Shown: in pieces, positions 36,923 through 44,872 of the stretch
Position numbering within the stretch: the stretch's first letter is position 1
How the letters are laid out: each line of letters starts with the position of its first letter
Assembly (NCBI GenBank): GCA_024998595.1
Contig: JACOEK010000004.1
Coordinates: 62,001 to 126,000, forward strand
Source: Nitrospira sp.
Lineage (GTDB): Bacteria > Nitrospirota > Nitrospiria > Nitrospirales > Nitrospiraceae
Reading direction: 5' to 3'
Length of the DNA stretch: 64,000 bases
The notes under the pieces: generated by a model
The model's database searches: none
Told to the model about the DNA's origin: nothing
Seen by the model: the letters and a program-made list of their open reading frames with translations, nothing else
Program-made: the position numbers and the translations under genes

Positions 36923-37973
36923 GTCCGAACAAGAGCTTAGCCTAGAGCCATTGGCTACCCACCAGCCGATCGTTTCCGTGTCGGTTAGCTTTCCAAAGTT
37001 CACACGACGTGTGTTGATCCTTGGGGTTGGGCCCCTTGCCAGAGATCTCTGCCAGACCTTGCTTTCAAAACGTACCGGCTTCACAGAAGTGGTGGGGTTT
37101 CTTGATAAGGATGCCAGTCGTGTCGGTGAGCGTTTAGTAAACCCAAGCATCATCGGTACTTACGATCAATTATTTGAGATTGCAGAGCGCTACCAGGTTC
37201 ATACTGTGGCAGTCTGTTTGGAAGATCGTCGTGCGGTGTTACCTGTTCAAACGCTGCTAGATATGAAGGCTATGGGGCGCGATGTGGTCGATGGCCATTA
37301 TCTGTATGAGGAGGAGTCCGGCCGCCTTTCAATCGATCACTTAAAGCCCAGCGCTCTTATTTTTTCGACCGGATTTCGTCGTCGATTAGTCACCATGCTT
37401 TTGAAGCGAGCTCTCGACGTTGTGGTTGCAATCATTGGGATGATCGCGCTGTTGCCGCTTGTGGTAGTTTTGTCAATCCTTATCAAGGTGGATTCATCCG
37501 GCCCTGTTTTTTATAGGCAAATGCGAGTCGGGTTGCGGGGCCGCCCGTATATGATTTGGAAATTCCGCTCAATGCGTCAAGACGCGGAGCAAAGTGGGGC
37601 ACGATGGGCATCGAGCGAAGATCCGCGTGTGTCTAGGGTGGGGCGTTGGATCAGAAAGTGGAGACTCGATGAACTCCCTCAGTTGATCAATGTCATGAAA
37701 GGCGAGATGAGTTTGGTCGGCCCCCGTCCTGAACGACCGGTATTTGTCCAAGAACTAAGGAATACTATACCTTACTACGATTTGAGGCATACGGTTCGCC
37801 CGGGAATTTCCGGGTGGGCACAAACACGTTTTCGTTATGGTGCGTCGAAAGAGGATTCACACGTCAAATTGCAATATGATCTTTTTTATGTGAAAAACTT
37901 GTCACTGGCTTTGGATCTGCGAATTGTTATTAACACAGTCAAAGTCATGTTGATGGGTGAAGGGGCGCGGTAG
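36906..37973 (+). CDS. Undecaprenyl-phosphate sugar-1-phosphate transferase
   Basis: A 355-residue initiating transferase that puts the first sugar phosphate on undecaprenyl phosphate. The N-terminal half (about 33-150) is a Rossmann-like domain (VLILGVGPLARDLCQ, VVGFLDKD) as in WbaP/WcaJ-type proteins; the membrane anchor is near 168-190; the bacterial sugar transferase domain follows with SSGPVFYRQMRVG, WKFRSMRQDAE, DELPQLINVMKGEMSLVGPRPE and RHTVRPGISGWAQ. The N-terminal layout without the usual four helices fits the form in XrtA/EpsH-associated loci. ATG 36906 lies inside the end of the kinase gene. Confidence 0.92.
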   Translation: MNSSSKSEQELSLEPLATHQPIVSVSVSFPKFTRRVLILGVGPLARDLCQTLLSKRTGFTEVVGFLDKDASRVGERLVNPSIIGTYDQLFEIAERYQVHTVAVCLEDRRAVLPVQTLLDMKAMGRDVVDGHYLYEEESGRLSIDHLKPSALIFSTGFRRRLVTMLLKRALDVVVAIIGMIALLPLVVVLSILIKVDSSGPVFYRQMRVGLRGRPYMIWKFRSMRQDAEQSGARWASSEDPRVSRVGRWIRKWRLDELPQLINVMKGEMSLVGPRPERPVFVQELRNTIPYYDLRHTVRPGISGWAQTRFRYGASKEDSHVKLQYDLFYVKNLSLALDLRIVINTVKVMLMGEGAR

Positions 37974-37981
37974 AGGAATCT

Positions 37982-38908
37982 ATGCCTGACTCAATTCCGA
38001 GACATTCTCTATCATTCGACGTCGAGGAGCATTTTCAGGTTTCAGCGTTCGAATCTCCAATGAGACGCAGGCATTGGGAGCAATTTGAGAGTCGCGTAGA
38101 GAGCAATACAGATAAATTGCTGGGCTTGTTGAACCAGAGAGGTGTTCATGCCACTTTTTTTGTTCTCGGATGGGTGGCAGAGCGATATCCCTCTTTGGTT
38201 AGAAGAATTGCATCTTCAGGACATGAAGTTGCCTCCCACGGCTATGCTCACGAACTCATAACTGCACAAACGCCGGTAGCATTTCGAGAAGACATTCGAA
38301 AGGCCAAAGGAATACTCGAGGGTATTCTCCAACAGCCGGTGTTGGGCTATCGTGCGCCTAGTTTTTCCATCACTAAGGATACAATGTGGGCGATTCAAAT
38401 TCTTATTGAAGAAGGGTATGTCTACGATTCAAGCATTTTTCCTGTAGTACATGATCGTTACGGAGTACCATCCGCAAATCCTCAGGTGCATCAACTGTCG
38501 ACTCCGGCAGGGATTCTGTGGGAAGTACCACCTTCTACTGTCAAGTGCTTGGGGGTGAGACTACCTATTGCTGGAGGAGGGTACTTTCGTTTTTACCCAT
38601 ATGCGGTTCTGCGCGCACTCTTGCGTAAGTTGGAAGGCGAAGGCTCTCCGTTAGTGATGTACATGCATCCATGGGAATTTGATCCAGATCAGCCAAGAAT
38701 GGAAGGGTCAATGGTCTCCCGACTACGACATTATCTGAATCTTGATAAGACAGAAGGTCGAATGCGGGCGCTTCTTCAAGATTTTTCTTTTGCTCCCATC
38801 CGACGTGTGTTTCCACAAATCGAACAGATGCAAGACAATCTGATTATTCCGCCCATTACAAGAAATGCATCGATGCATGCATGCACCTCGTCTGCATCTC
38901 TGAATTAG
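37982..38908 (+). CDS. NodB-type polysaccharide deacetylase (XrtA/PEP-CTERM locus type)
   Basis: A 308-residue carbohydrate esterase family 4 protein likely to remove acetyl groups from GlcNAc-type residues in the glycan. The opening LSFDVEEHFQVSAFE (10-24) with catalytic Asp13 is typical of deacetylases found in XrtA-type loci. Metal ligands are H86 and H90 (SHGYAHE); RAPSFSI and the later YMHPWEFDP give the remaining motifs. It has no signal peptide, so it may act in the cytoplasm or on lipid-linked intermediates. It is 8 bases after the sugar transferase gene, and a 520-base gap follows, so it ends the assembly operon. Confidence 0.9.
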   Translation: MPDSIPRHSLSFDVEEHFQVSAFESPMRRRHWEQFESRVESNTDKLLGLLNQRGVHATFFVLGWVAERYPSLVRRIASSGHEVASHGYAHELITAQTPVAFREDIRKAKGILEGILQQPVLGYRAPSFSITKDTMWAIQILIEEGYVYDSSIFPVVHDRYGVPSANPQVHQLSTPAGILWEVPPSTVKCLGVRLPIAGGGYFRFYPYAVLRALLRKLEGEGSPLVMYMHPWEFDPDQPRMEGSMVSRLRHYLNLDKTEGRMRALLQDFSFAPIRRVFPQIEQMQDNLIIPPITRNASMHACTSSASLN

Positions 38909-39428
38909 AATTGAGACCTCCATTTCTGTGATTGCCTTCAGGACTGGTCACAGTACCGTAGGTGGATATCTTTTGAACTGTCATGGTCTTCCGAGTATTC
39001 ATTGTCTCCCGAGTATAGAGGGTCTTTCGAGGCTCTCGCTTGAGTCGCACTTCACTGTTCGAGTATGGGCAATGGGTGGTCCCTTCGGATAAGGGAGACG
39101 GGAGGCTATTCTCCTGTTCGATTTTTCTTCTCAGACTGATTTGTGTCGGTGTCTTCTTTTGAAGACTGTATCCAAGTTGGGAAGTTCAGTTGCCTGCCCA
39201 GAATCAGTGCGTACTACCCATCCCAAGGCAGTTCGTTCCGCCAGACAAGGCTCCTTTTTCGACCTTCTGTGCTACTCTTATGTTGGAGACGTCGCCTGCA
39301 GGTATGAATGCCATTTATATAGACCGTTGTGTCCTTGCCCCAGCTGTAATTCGTCGGACTATGCGACATAACATTCCGTGTGGCGACATCCTGTCGGTCA
39401 TGAAGAAATCTTACAATTGGGAGCAACG
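38909..39428. promoter_or_regulatory. Intergenic region with short direct repeats and hairpins before wzm
   Basis: A 520-base gap dividing the assembly operon from the ABC exporter. It contains three copies of a YCGAGTAT core at 38991-38998, 39009-39016 and 39059-39066 (spacings 18 and 50), with a weaker TTTCGAG at 39027-39033. Two hairpins follow: CCCTT-CGGAT-AAGGG (39081-39095) and GTCTTC-TTTT-GAAGAC (39151-39166, perfect). The repeats may be regulator sites for the wzm promoter. Open frames here are short and not protein-like. Confidence 0.5.
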
Positions 39429-40274
39429 ATGGAATCTGCAGTAGCGCAAGAACATTCTTGCGCCCTAGTGATTGAACCGAGAACAGGATATGTTCAGGTT
39501 GGTTGGCGCGAACTATGGGCCGCGCGGGAGCTGTTTTATTTTCTGGCGTGGCGAGATCTCAAAACGCGTTACGCGCAAACTGCCATTGGCGCTGGTTGGG
39601 CGCTTATGCAGCCCCTCCTGAGCACCCTCATTTTTACCCTCGTGTTCAGCTATTTGGCCAAAGTGCCATCAGATGGACTGCCTTATCCGCTATTTGCGTT
39701 TGCCGCCATTCTCCCATGGTCGTTGTTTGCCAGAAGTCTCGAGCGCAGTACGTTGAGTGTGGTGACCGAAGGTGGCTTAATCAAAAAAGTTTATTTCCCT
39801 CGTCTAATTATTCCAATCTCCGCTACATTTATCAATCTTGTCGATTTTGCTATAGGTTTCTTAATTCTCATTGGAATGATGGTGTGGTATCAGGTAGTCC
39901 CTCAGTGGACAGTCCTCTTCCTTCCATTGTTTGTGGCGGTCGCGTTACTTACCGCTTTGTCCGTGAGCCTATGGCTTTCAGCGCTGAATGTGAAATACCG
40001 GGATGTGGCTTCAATTGTTCCGTTGATGACTCAGTTGTGGATGTTTGCCTCACCTGTGCTGTACCCGGCATCTTTGGTGCCGGAATCTGTTAGGTGGTTT
40101 TATGGCCTCAATCCAATGGCAGGAGTCATTGAGGGATTTCGATGGGCGTTGCTCAGCAAGGCCCCTCCTGATTGGAGCATGGTCAGCGTGAGTCTGGGTG
40201 TCGTGGCGTCGTTACTGATTGGAGGAGTGATGTTTTTTCGGAGGGTGGAGCGGACCTTCGCCGATGTGATTTAG
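39429..40274 (+). CDS. wzm: ABC-2 polysaccharide exporter permease
   Basis: A 281-residue inner-membrane permease of the ABC-2 family with six hydrophobic segments (about 51-70, 80-100, 120-145, 155-185, 195-215, 240-260) and the family opening WRELWAARELFYFLAWRDLKTRYAQT followed by LGxxW-type GAGWALMQPL. It exports lipid-linked polysaccharide or O-antigen with the ATPase encoded directly after it (no spacing: TAG then ATG). ATG 39429 is chosen because GGGAG at 39419-39423 is well placed; an upstream in-frame ATG at 39378 lacks such a site. Confidence 0.92.
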   Translation: MESAVAQEHSCALVIEPRTGYVQVGWRELWAARELFYFLAWRDLKTRYAQTAIGAGWALMQPLLSTLIFTLVFSYLAKVPSDGLPYPLFAFAAILPWSLFARSLERSTLSVVTEGGLIKKVYFPRLIIPISATFINLVDFAIGFLILIGMMVWYQVVPQWTVLFLPLFVAVALLTALSVSLWLSALNVKYRDVASIVPLMTQLWMFASPVLYPASLVPESVRWFYGLNPMAGVIEGFRWALLSKAPPDWSMVSVSLGVVASLLIGGVMFFRRVERTFADVI

Positions 40275-41549
40275 ATGGGCAGCGGTACTGCAGTCAGGGT
40301 CGAGGGGTTATCAAAGCGTTACCGTTTGGGCGCGACCCACGCGCCAGACGGATCCTTGGCCGGTGCGCTGGCACGCGGCGTGCGCCAGTTGGTCGGCCGA
40401 CGCGCCGCCCCGCCGCCGGCCGACGACAGCCTCTGGGCCCTGCGCGACGTCTCCTTCGAGATCAAAAAAGGCGAAGTCTTCGGGGTCATCGGCACCAACG
40501 GGTCTGGCAAGAGCACTCTCCTCAAGATCCTCTCCCGCGTGACGGAGCCGACCAAGGGACGGGCAATCATCAACGGGCGCTTTTGCGGGTTACTGGAAGT
40601 CGGTACGGGCTTCCACCCCGAGCTGACCGGCCGTGACAACGTGTTCATGAGCGGGGCGATTCTTGGCATGAAGCGGGAGGAAATCGCCCGCAAGTTCGAT
40701 GAAATCGTGGCCTTCGCCGAAGTGGAACAGTTTATCGACACGCCGGTCAAACATTACTCCAGCGGGATGTATGTCCGCTTAGGCTTTTCCGTGCTGGCCC
40801 ACATGGATCCGGATATTCTGATCGTCGACGAGGTACTTGCCGTGGGGGACGTGCGCTTTCAGAAGAAGTGCATGGGGAAGATGGAGGATGTGGGGCAGCA
40901 TGGGCGGACGGTCATTTTAGTGTCCCACGACATGCCGGCGATCACGCGCATGTGTTCCCGGGCCATTCTACTCAACAAGGGGACGGTGGTGGAGGCCGGG
41001 CCGGCGCACGACGTGGTGAATCACTATCTGCATGCCGGGCATATCCAGCCCTGTGCCGAGTGGCCGAACCCGGCTCAGGCTCCGGGCAATGACTCGGTTC
41101 GCTTGCGGGCGGTGCGGGTTAAAACCGAAACGGGACAAGTGACGGATGTCATTGATATTCGAAAGCCTATGCGAATAGAGATTGAGTATGACATCCTCAA
41201 GCCGGGACAAATGATTGTCGCGCAATTTGGTTTCAATACGGAAGAAGACGTGATCGCCTTCATTGTCAACGACCGAGACCCTGTATGGTACCGACGTCCA
41301 CGTGCAGTGGGTCGATACATTAGTACTGCCTGGATTCCAGGAAACTTTCTTTCTGAAGGTACGATGGTTGTCGGGGGAGGGCTTTTCTCCGAAGATCCTT
41401 GGCATGAGCATTGTGATGTGCCAAGAGTTGTGGGTTTTCGGGTAGTTGATCCAGGGACGGGTGATACGGCCCGAGGCGATGTGACGGGACGCTGGGAGGG
41501 AGCAATAAGACCGCTACTGAAGTGGACCACCGACCACGCACCATTTTAG
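40275..41549 (+). CDS. wzt: ABC polysaccharide exporter ATPase with C-terminal glycan-binding domain
   Basis: A 424-residue Wzt. ATPase domain: Walker A GTNGSGKST (73-81), signature YSSGMYVRL (161-169), Walker B ILIVDE (181-186). From about residue 275 a separate beta-sandwich domain (RLRAVRVKTETGQVTDVID..., ending GAIRPLLKW) corresponds to Wzt_C, which in known systems recognises the terminal modification of the glycan. The ATPase part is strikingly GC-rich: 49 of 60 bases from 40381 are G/C, against 27 of 60 from 41161 in the C-terminal part. The two domains thus seem to differ in origin. An Ala/Arg/Pro-rich insert (about 24-50) precedes the P-loop. Confidence 0.92.
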   Translation: MGSGTAVRVEGLSKRYRLGATHAPDGSLAGALARGVRQLVGRRAAPPPADDSLWALRDVSFEIKKGEVFGVIGTNGSGKSTLLKILSRVTEPTKGRAIINGRFCGLLEVGTGFHPELTGRDNVFMSGAILGMKREEIARKFDEIVAFAEVEQFIDTPVKHYSSGMYVRLGFSVLAHMDPDILIVDEVLAVGDVRFQKKCMGKMEDVGQHGRTVILVSHDMPAITRMCSRAILLNKGTVVEAGPAHDVVNHYLHAGHIQPCAEWPNPAQAPGNDSVRLRAVRVKTETGQVTDVIDIRKPMRIEIEYDILKPGQMIVAQFGFNTEEDVIAFIVNDRDPVWYRRPRAVGRYISTAWIPGNFLSEGTMVVGGGLFSEDPWHEHCDVPRVVGFRVVDPGTGDTARGDVTGRWEGAIRPLLKWTTDHAPF

Positions 41550-41570
41550 AAATTCGATGTTACATACACG

Positions 41571-41627
41571 TTTACCATTTCTTGAAGAGTATTGGAACGC
41601 TGGGGCAGTGTTTAGAGGAATGGTAAA
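41571..41627. repeat. Inverted repeat after wzt
   Basis: TTTACCATT (41571-41579) and AATGGTAAA (41619-41627) are exact nine-base inverted copies 39 bases apart in the 173-base gap between wzt and rfbF. The distance is too large for an ordinary terminator. It may be a regulator site pair or a remnant of a recombination end. No other feature is visible in the gap, apart from GGAGG at 41710-41714, which serves rfbF. Confidence 0.35.
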
Positions 41628-41722
41628 GACCCTGTTCGATGAATCATCATTCCTTCCCTATTGGCTAAGCGAATTTTGACGAGCTGAATTGGCAGTAGAC
41701 TCTGATTGTTGGAGGTATACAC

Positions 41723-42493
41723 ATGAAGGCGGTGATTCTAGCTGGCGGGTTGGGGACTCGATTGTCTGAAGAAACCGTGCTCAGACCCAAACCGATGGTA
41801 GAAATTGGTGGGAAGCCGATCCTTTGGCACATCATGCAAATACACGCGGCTCACGGAATCACCGAATTCGTGGTGGCGTTAGGGTATAAGGGCGAAATGA
41901 TCAAAGAGTATTTTTTAAACTTCTTCGCGATTAACAATGATCTGTCAGTTGATCTTTCGACAGGCGCGACCACAATTCATGATGGGAACCAACCGAAGTG
42001 GGTCGTTCATCTTGCTGATACCGGACAGACGACCATGACCGGTGGGAGGGTGAAGCGACTGCAGAAATGGCTTCGCGGGGATGAAGCTTTTCTGCTGACC
42101 TATGGCGATGGAGTCGCTGATATCGATATGAGCCAGTTGCTGGAATTTCATCGCTCGCACGGTAAGCTAGCAACTATGACTTCGGTTCGCTCTCCTGCGA
42201 GGTTTGGGCGCATCGGTTTTGAGGGAGATCGTGTGACCGAATTTTTTGAGAAGCCGGAATCAGGTGAAGGTTGGATCAATGGGGGATTCTTTGTGCTCAG
42301 CACAAAGGTCTTGGACTTTATCGATGGCGATGACACAGTGTGGGAGCGCGACCCTGTTGAACGATTGGCCCACGCGGGCGAAATGATGGGTTTTAAACAC
42401 TATGGATTCTGGTCCTGCATGGATACCTTAAAAGAAAAAACGTATCTTGAGGAATTGTGGAACTCCGGAAAAGCCCCTTGGAAAGTTTGGTAA
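41723..42493 (+). CDS. rfbF: Glucose-1-phosphate cytidylyltransferase
   Basis: Makes CDP-glucose from CTP and glucose-1-phosphate, the entry to CDP-linked 3,6-dideoxyhexoses and branched sugars. 256 residues, the normal length. The nucleotidyltransferase signature AGGLGTRLSEET (7-18), with RPKPMVEIGGKPI (21-33), is the RfbF/DdhA form; the C-terminal half shows WINGGFFVL, and GFWSCMDTLKEK as in known enzymes. It begins a tight run with the next two genes (6 and 10 bases). The expected partner CDP-glucose 4,6-dehydratase is not recognisable beside it. Confidence 0.93.
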   Translation: MKAVILAGGLGTRLSEETVLRPKPMVEIGGKPILWHIMQIHAAHGITEFVVALGYKGEMIKEYFLNFFAINNDLSVDLSTGATTIHDGNQPKWVVHLADTGQTTMTGGRVKRLQKWLRGDEAFLLTYGDGVADIDMSQLLEFHRSHGKLATMTSVRSPARFGRIGFEGDRVTEFFEKPESGEGWINGGFFVLSTKVLDFIDGDDTVWERDPVERLAHAGEMMGFKHYGFWSCMDTLKEKTYLEELWNSGKAPWKVW

Positions 42494-42499
42494 CCAGAG

Positions 42500-43696
42500 G
42501 TGTTAGCTGATTTTCTAATCATCGGCGGCGGGGTAATCGGTCTGAATATCGCCCGACATTTGAAGCGGCTTTACCCTGGATCGTCCGTACATCTTTTAGA
42601 AAAAGAGGCAAATTGCGGATTACACGCCAGTGGCCGCAATAGTGGTGTGCTGCATGCGGGATTTTATTATTCGCCAGATAGCCTCAAGGCAAAATTTACA
42701 TGGCAGGGCAATCGTCTGCTGACAGAGTATTGCGAATCTAAAGGAATTCCTCTGAATAAGTGTGGAAAGCTCGTCGTGGCCAAAGACCGGACCGATCATG
42801 CAGGTCTTGATGAACTTGCCCGGAGAGGAAAGCTGAATGGGATTCCGCTGGAATCGATTTCAGAGGCCGAGGCCAAGGCGATTGAGCCGCGGGTAAAGAC
42901 CTGTGAACGGGCTTTGTTCTCTCCGGCTACATCAACAGTAGACCCAACTCTGGTGATGGAAGCGATGAAGAACGATGCGCTCAATGAGGGCGTGCAGATT
43001 CACTGCGGAGTTCGCTATCAGGAATCTTCACAGAATCGTGTGGTAACGACGGCCGGAGTTTTTGACGTTGGGTACGTGGTCAATGCAGCCGGCCTCTATG
43101 CCGATCGTATTGCCCGCGAGTTTGGATTCTCGGAGCACTACCGCATTCTTCCTTTCAAAGGTTTATATCTATACTCCAGCGAACCGGCCAAAGCGATTCG
43201 AACAAATATCTACCCCGTACCGGATTTGAAGAATCCTTTCCTGGGCGTGCATTTCACCGTAGCTGCCAGCGGAAAGATTAAGATCGGACCTACTGCCATA
43301 CCGGGACTGTGGCGGGAACACTATGGCGGAGTCGCAAATTTTCGCTGGAATGAATTAGTCGAGGTGGCGCTCAGGGGGATGGGGCTTCTGGTGACATCGA
43401 ATTTTGATTTTAAGACTCTTGCGATGCGCGAAATCACAAAATACTCAAAAGCCACAATGGTTTCTCTGGCGAGCCAGTTAGCCGAGGGAATCAAGCCTGA
43501 GCACTATCAAATCTGGGGCAAACCCGGCATTCGCGCGCAACTTGTCGATATCAAGAAGCGGAAGCTAGAAATGGACTTTGTTTTGGAGGGTGACAGGCAC
43601 TCAATGCACGTTTTGAATGCGGTTTCTCCTGCCTTTACCTGCTCGCTTCCGTTTTCGGAATACGTATGTCAGAAGATTACAGCCACACTAAAATGA
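42500..43696 (+). CDS. FAD-dependent oxidase, L-2-hydroxyglutarate oxidase-like
   Basis: A 398-residue DAO-family flavoprotein. The FAD-binding motif is IIGGGVIGLNIARHL at 7-21, followed by ASGRNSGVLHAGFYY (43-57), a stretch typical of LhgO-type L-2-hydroxyglutarate oxidases, and FKGLYLYS and GVHFTV later. LhgO oxidises L-2-hydroxyglutarate to 2-oxoglutarate. Here it lies between a CDP-glucose synthase and an SDR gene, so it may act on a sugar-pathway hydroxy acid instead. GTG 42500 is the only reasonable start. Family assignment is good; substrate is uncertain. Confidence 0.82.
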   Translation: MLADFLIIGGGVIGLNIARHLKRLYPGSSVHLLEKEANCGLHASGRNSGVLHAGFYYSPDSLKAKFTWQGNRLLTEYCESKGIPLNKCGKLVVAKDRTDHAGLDELARRGKLNGIPLESISEAEAKAIEPRVKTCERALFSPATSTVDPTLVMEAMKNDALNEGVQIHCGVRYQESSQNRVVTTAGVFDVGYVVNAAGLYADRIAREFGFSEHYRILPFKGLYLYSSEPAKAIRTNIYPVPDLKNPFLGVHFTVAASGKIKIGPTAIPGLWREHYGGVANFRWNELVEVALRGMGLLVTSNFDFKTLAMREITKYSKATMVSLASQLAEGIKPEHYQIWGKPGIRAQLVDIKKRKLEMDFVLEGDRHSMHVLNAVSPAFTCSLPFSEYVCQKITATLK

Positions 43697-43706
43697 GAGA
43701 CATCCG

Positions 43707-44759
43707 ATGAAAATCCTGATCACAGGTAATATGGGTTACATTGGTCCAACTGTTGTGAAGCGGTTAAGAGCCTCTTATCCAGGCGCGACCCTCATAGGTC
43801 TGGATATGGGGTATTTCGCCACATGCTTGACAGCCAGTCACTACCTTCCTGAGTGCAGAGTTCATGTGCAACTGTTTACAGACGTGCGGTCTGTGGACAA
43901 AGAGATGCTCATTGGCGTCGATGCTGTCGTATACCTTGCCGCCATCTCCAATGATCCCATGGGAGCCTCCTTCGAGGCGGTAACGCTGGACGTCAATCAC
44001 CGTGCTGCAATTGCCTTGGCTGAGCAAGCACGGGCAGCCGGCGCTAAAAGTTTTGTTTTCGCCTCAAGCTGTAGTGTGTATGGATTTGCGGAGGGCGGGG
44101 CGAAAACTGAACAGTCCGAAGTGAATCCGCTGACGGCCTATGCAAAATCAAAGGTTGGTGCGGAGAAAGATCTTGCCGCACTTGCAAGCCCGAACTTTAC
44201 GGTTACCTGTCTGAGATTTGCCACCGCGTGCGGAATGAGTGAACGGCTGCGTTTGGACTTAGTTCTCAATGATTTCGTCGCCAGCGCAGTGACGGCTAAA
44301 AAGATCACAATTCTTAGTGATGGTACCCCGTGGCGTCCATTAATTCACATTCGGGACATGGCCAGGGCGATTGATTGGGGTGTGCAGCGAAAGTCTGGGG
44401 CCGGTGGGGAATTTGTGTCGGTTAACGTTGGTAGCGATGGGTGGAATTATCAGGTGCGAGATTTGGCTGATGCCGTGTCAAAAGCTATTCCGAATGTGGA
44501 AATTTCTATCAATCAGAACGCTCAGCCTGATAAACGGTCCTACCGCGTGAGCTTTGAAAAGTTTCGTCGCTTGGCCCCTCAGTATCAACCCGAAATGGAT
44601 TTGGATGCCGCAATCGTGGATTTGAAAACGGGGCTTGAAAAAATGGGATTTGCGGATCGAGAGTTTCGAAACTCACATCTCATTCGGCTCAATATGTTGA
44701 AAAATCTTAAGGTACAGGGATGTTTGTCTGAGGACCTCCGATGGATTCCCAACAGTTGA
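43707..44759 (+). CDS. NAD-dependent epimerase/dehydratase (extended SDR)
   Basis: A 350-residue SDR-fold nucleotide-sugar enzyme. The nucleotide-binding motif is TGNMGYIGP (6-14), the active site has SSCSVYGF with Ser and the YAKSK pair (Tyr, Lys), and the substrate side has WRPLIHIRDMARAI. It is probably a 4,6-dehydratase, 4-epimerase or 4-reductase in the CDP-sugar branch started by RfbF, but the sequence does not decide which. It follows the FAD oxidase by 10 bases. A 113-base gap separates it from the methyltransferase. Confidence 0.85.
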   Translation: MKILITGNMGYIGPTVVKRLRASYPGATLIGLDMGYFATCLTASHYLPECRVHVQLFTDVRSVDKEMLIGVDAVVYLAAISNDPMGASFEAVTLDVNHRAAIALAEQARAAGAKSFVFASSCSVYGFAEGGAKTEQSEVNPLTAYAKSKVGAEKDLAALASPNFTVTCLRFATACGMSERLRLDLVLNDFVASAVTAKKITILSDGTPWRPLIHIRDMARAIDWGVQRKSGAGGEFVSVNVGSDGWNYQVRDLADAVSKAIPNVEISINQNAQPDKRSYRVSFEKFRRLAPQYQPEMDLDAAIVDLKTGLEKMGFADREFRNSHLIRLNMLKNLKVQGCLSEDLRWIPNS

Positions 44760-44872
44760 AGTTCCCCACGACAGGTAAGTCTCTTCGTGGGTAAATCAGA
44801 GTGGTAGGTCGTTTGATAAACTCCTGTGAGTCTCAGTGATCCTGGAAGGCAAGGGTGAGGGAGGCGATGGTT

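Noticed and set aside
38867-38886. ATGCATCGATGCATGCATGC tract at the end of the deacetylase gene as a repeat element
   Set aside because: It is inside the coding sequence, short, and explained by simple alternation of Met/His/Ala codons.
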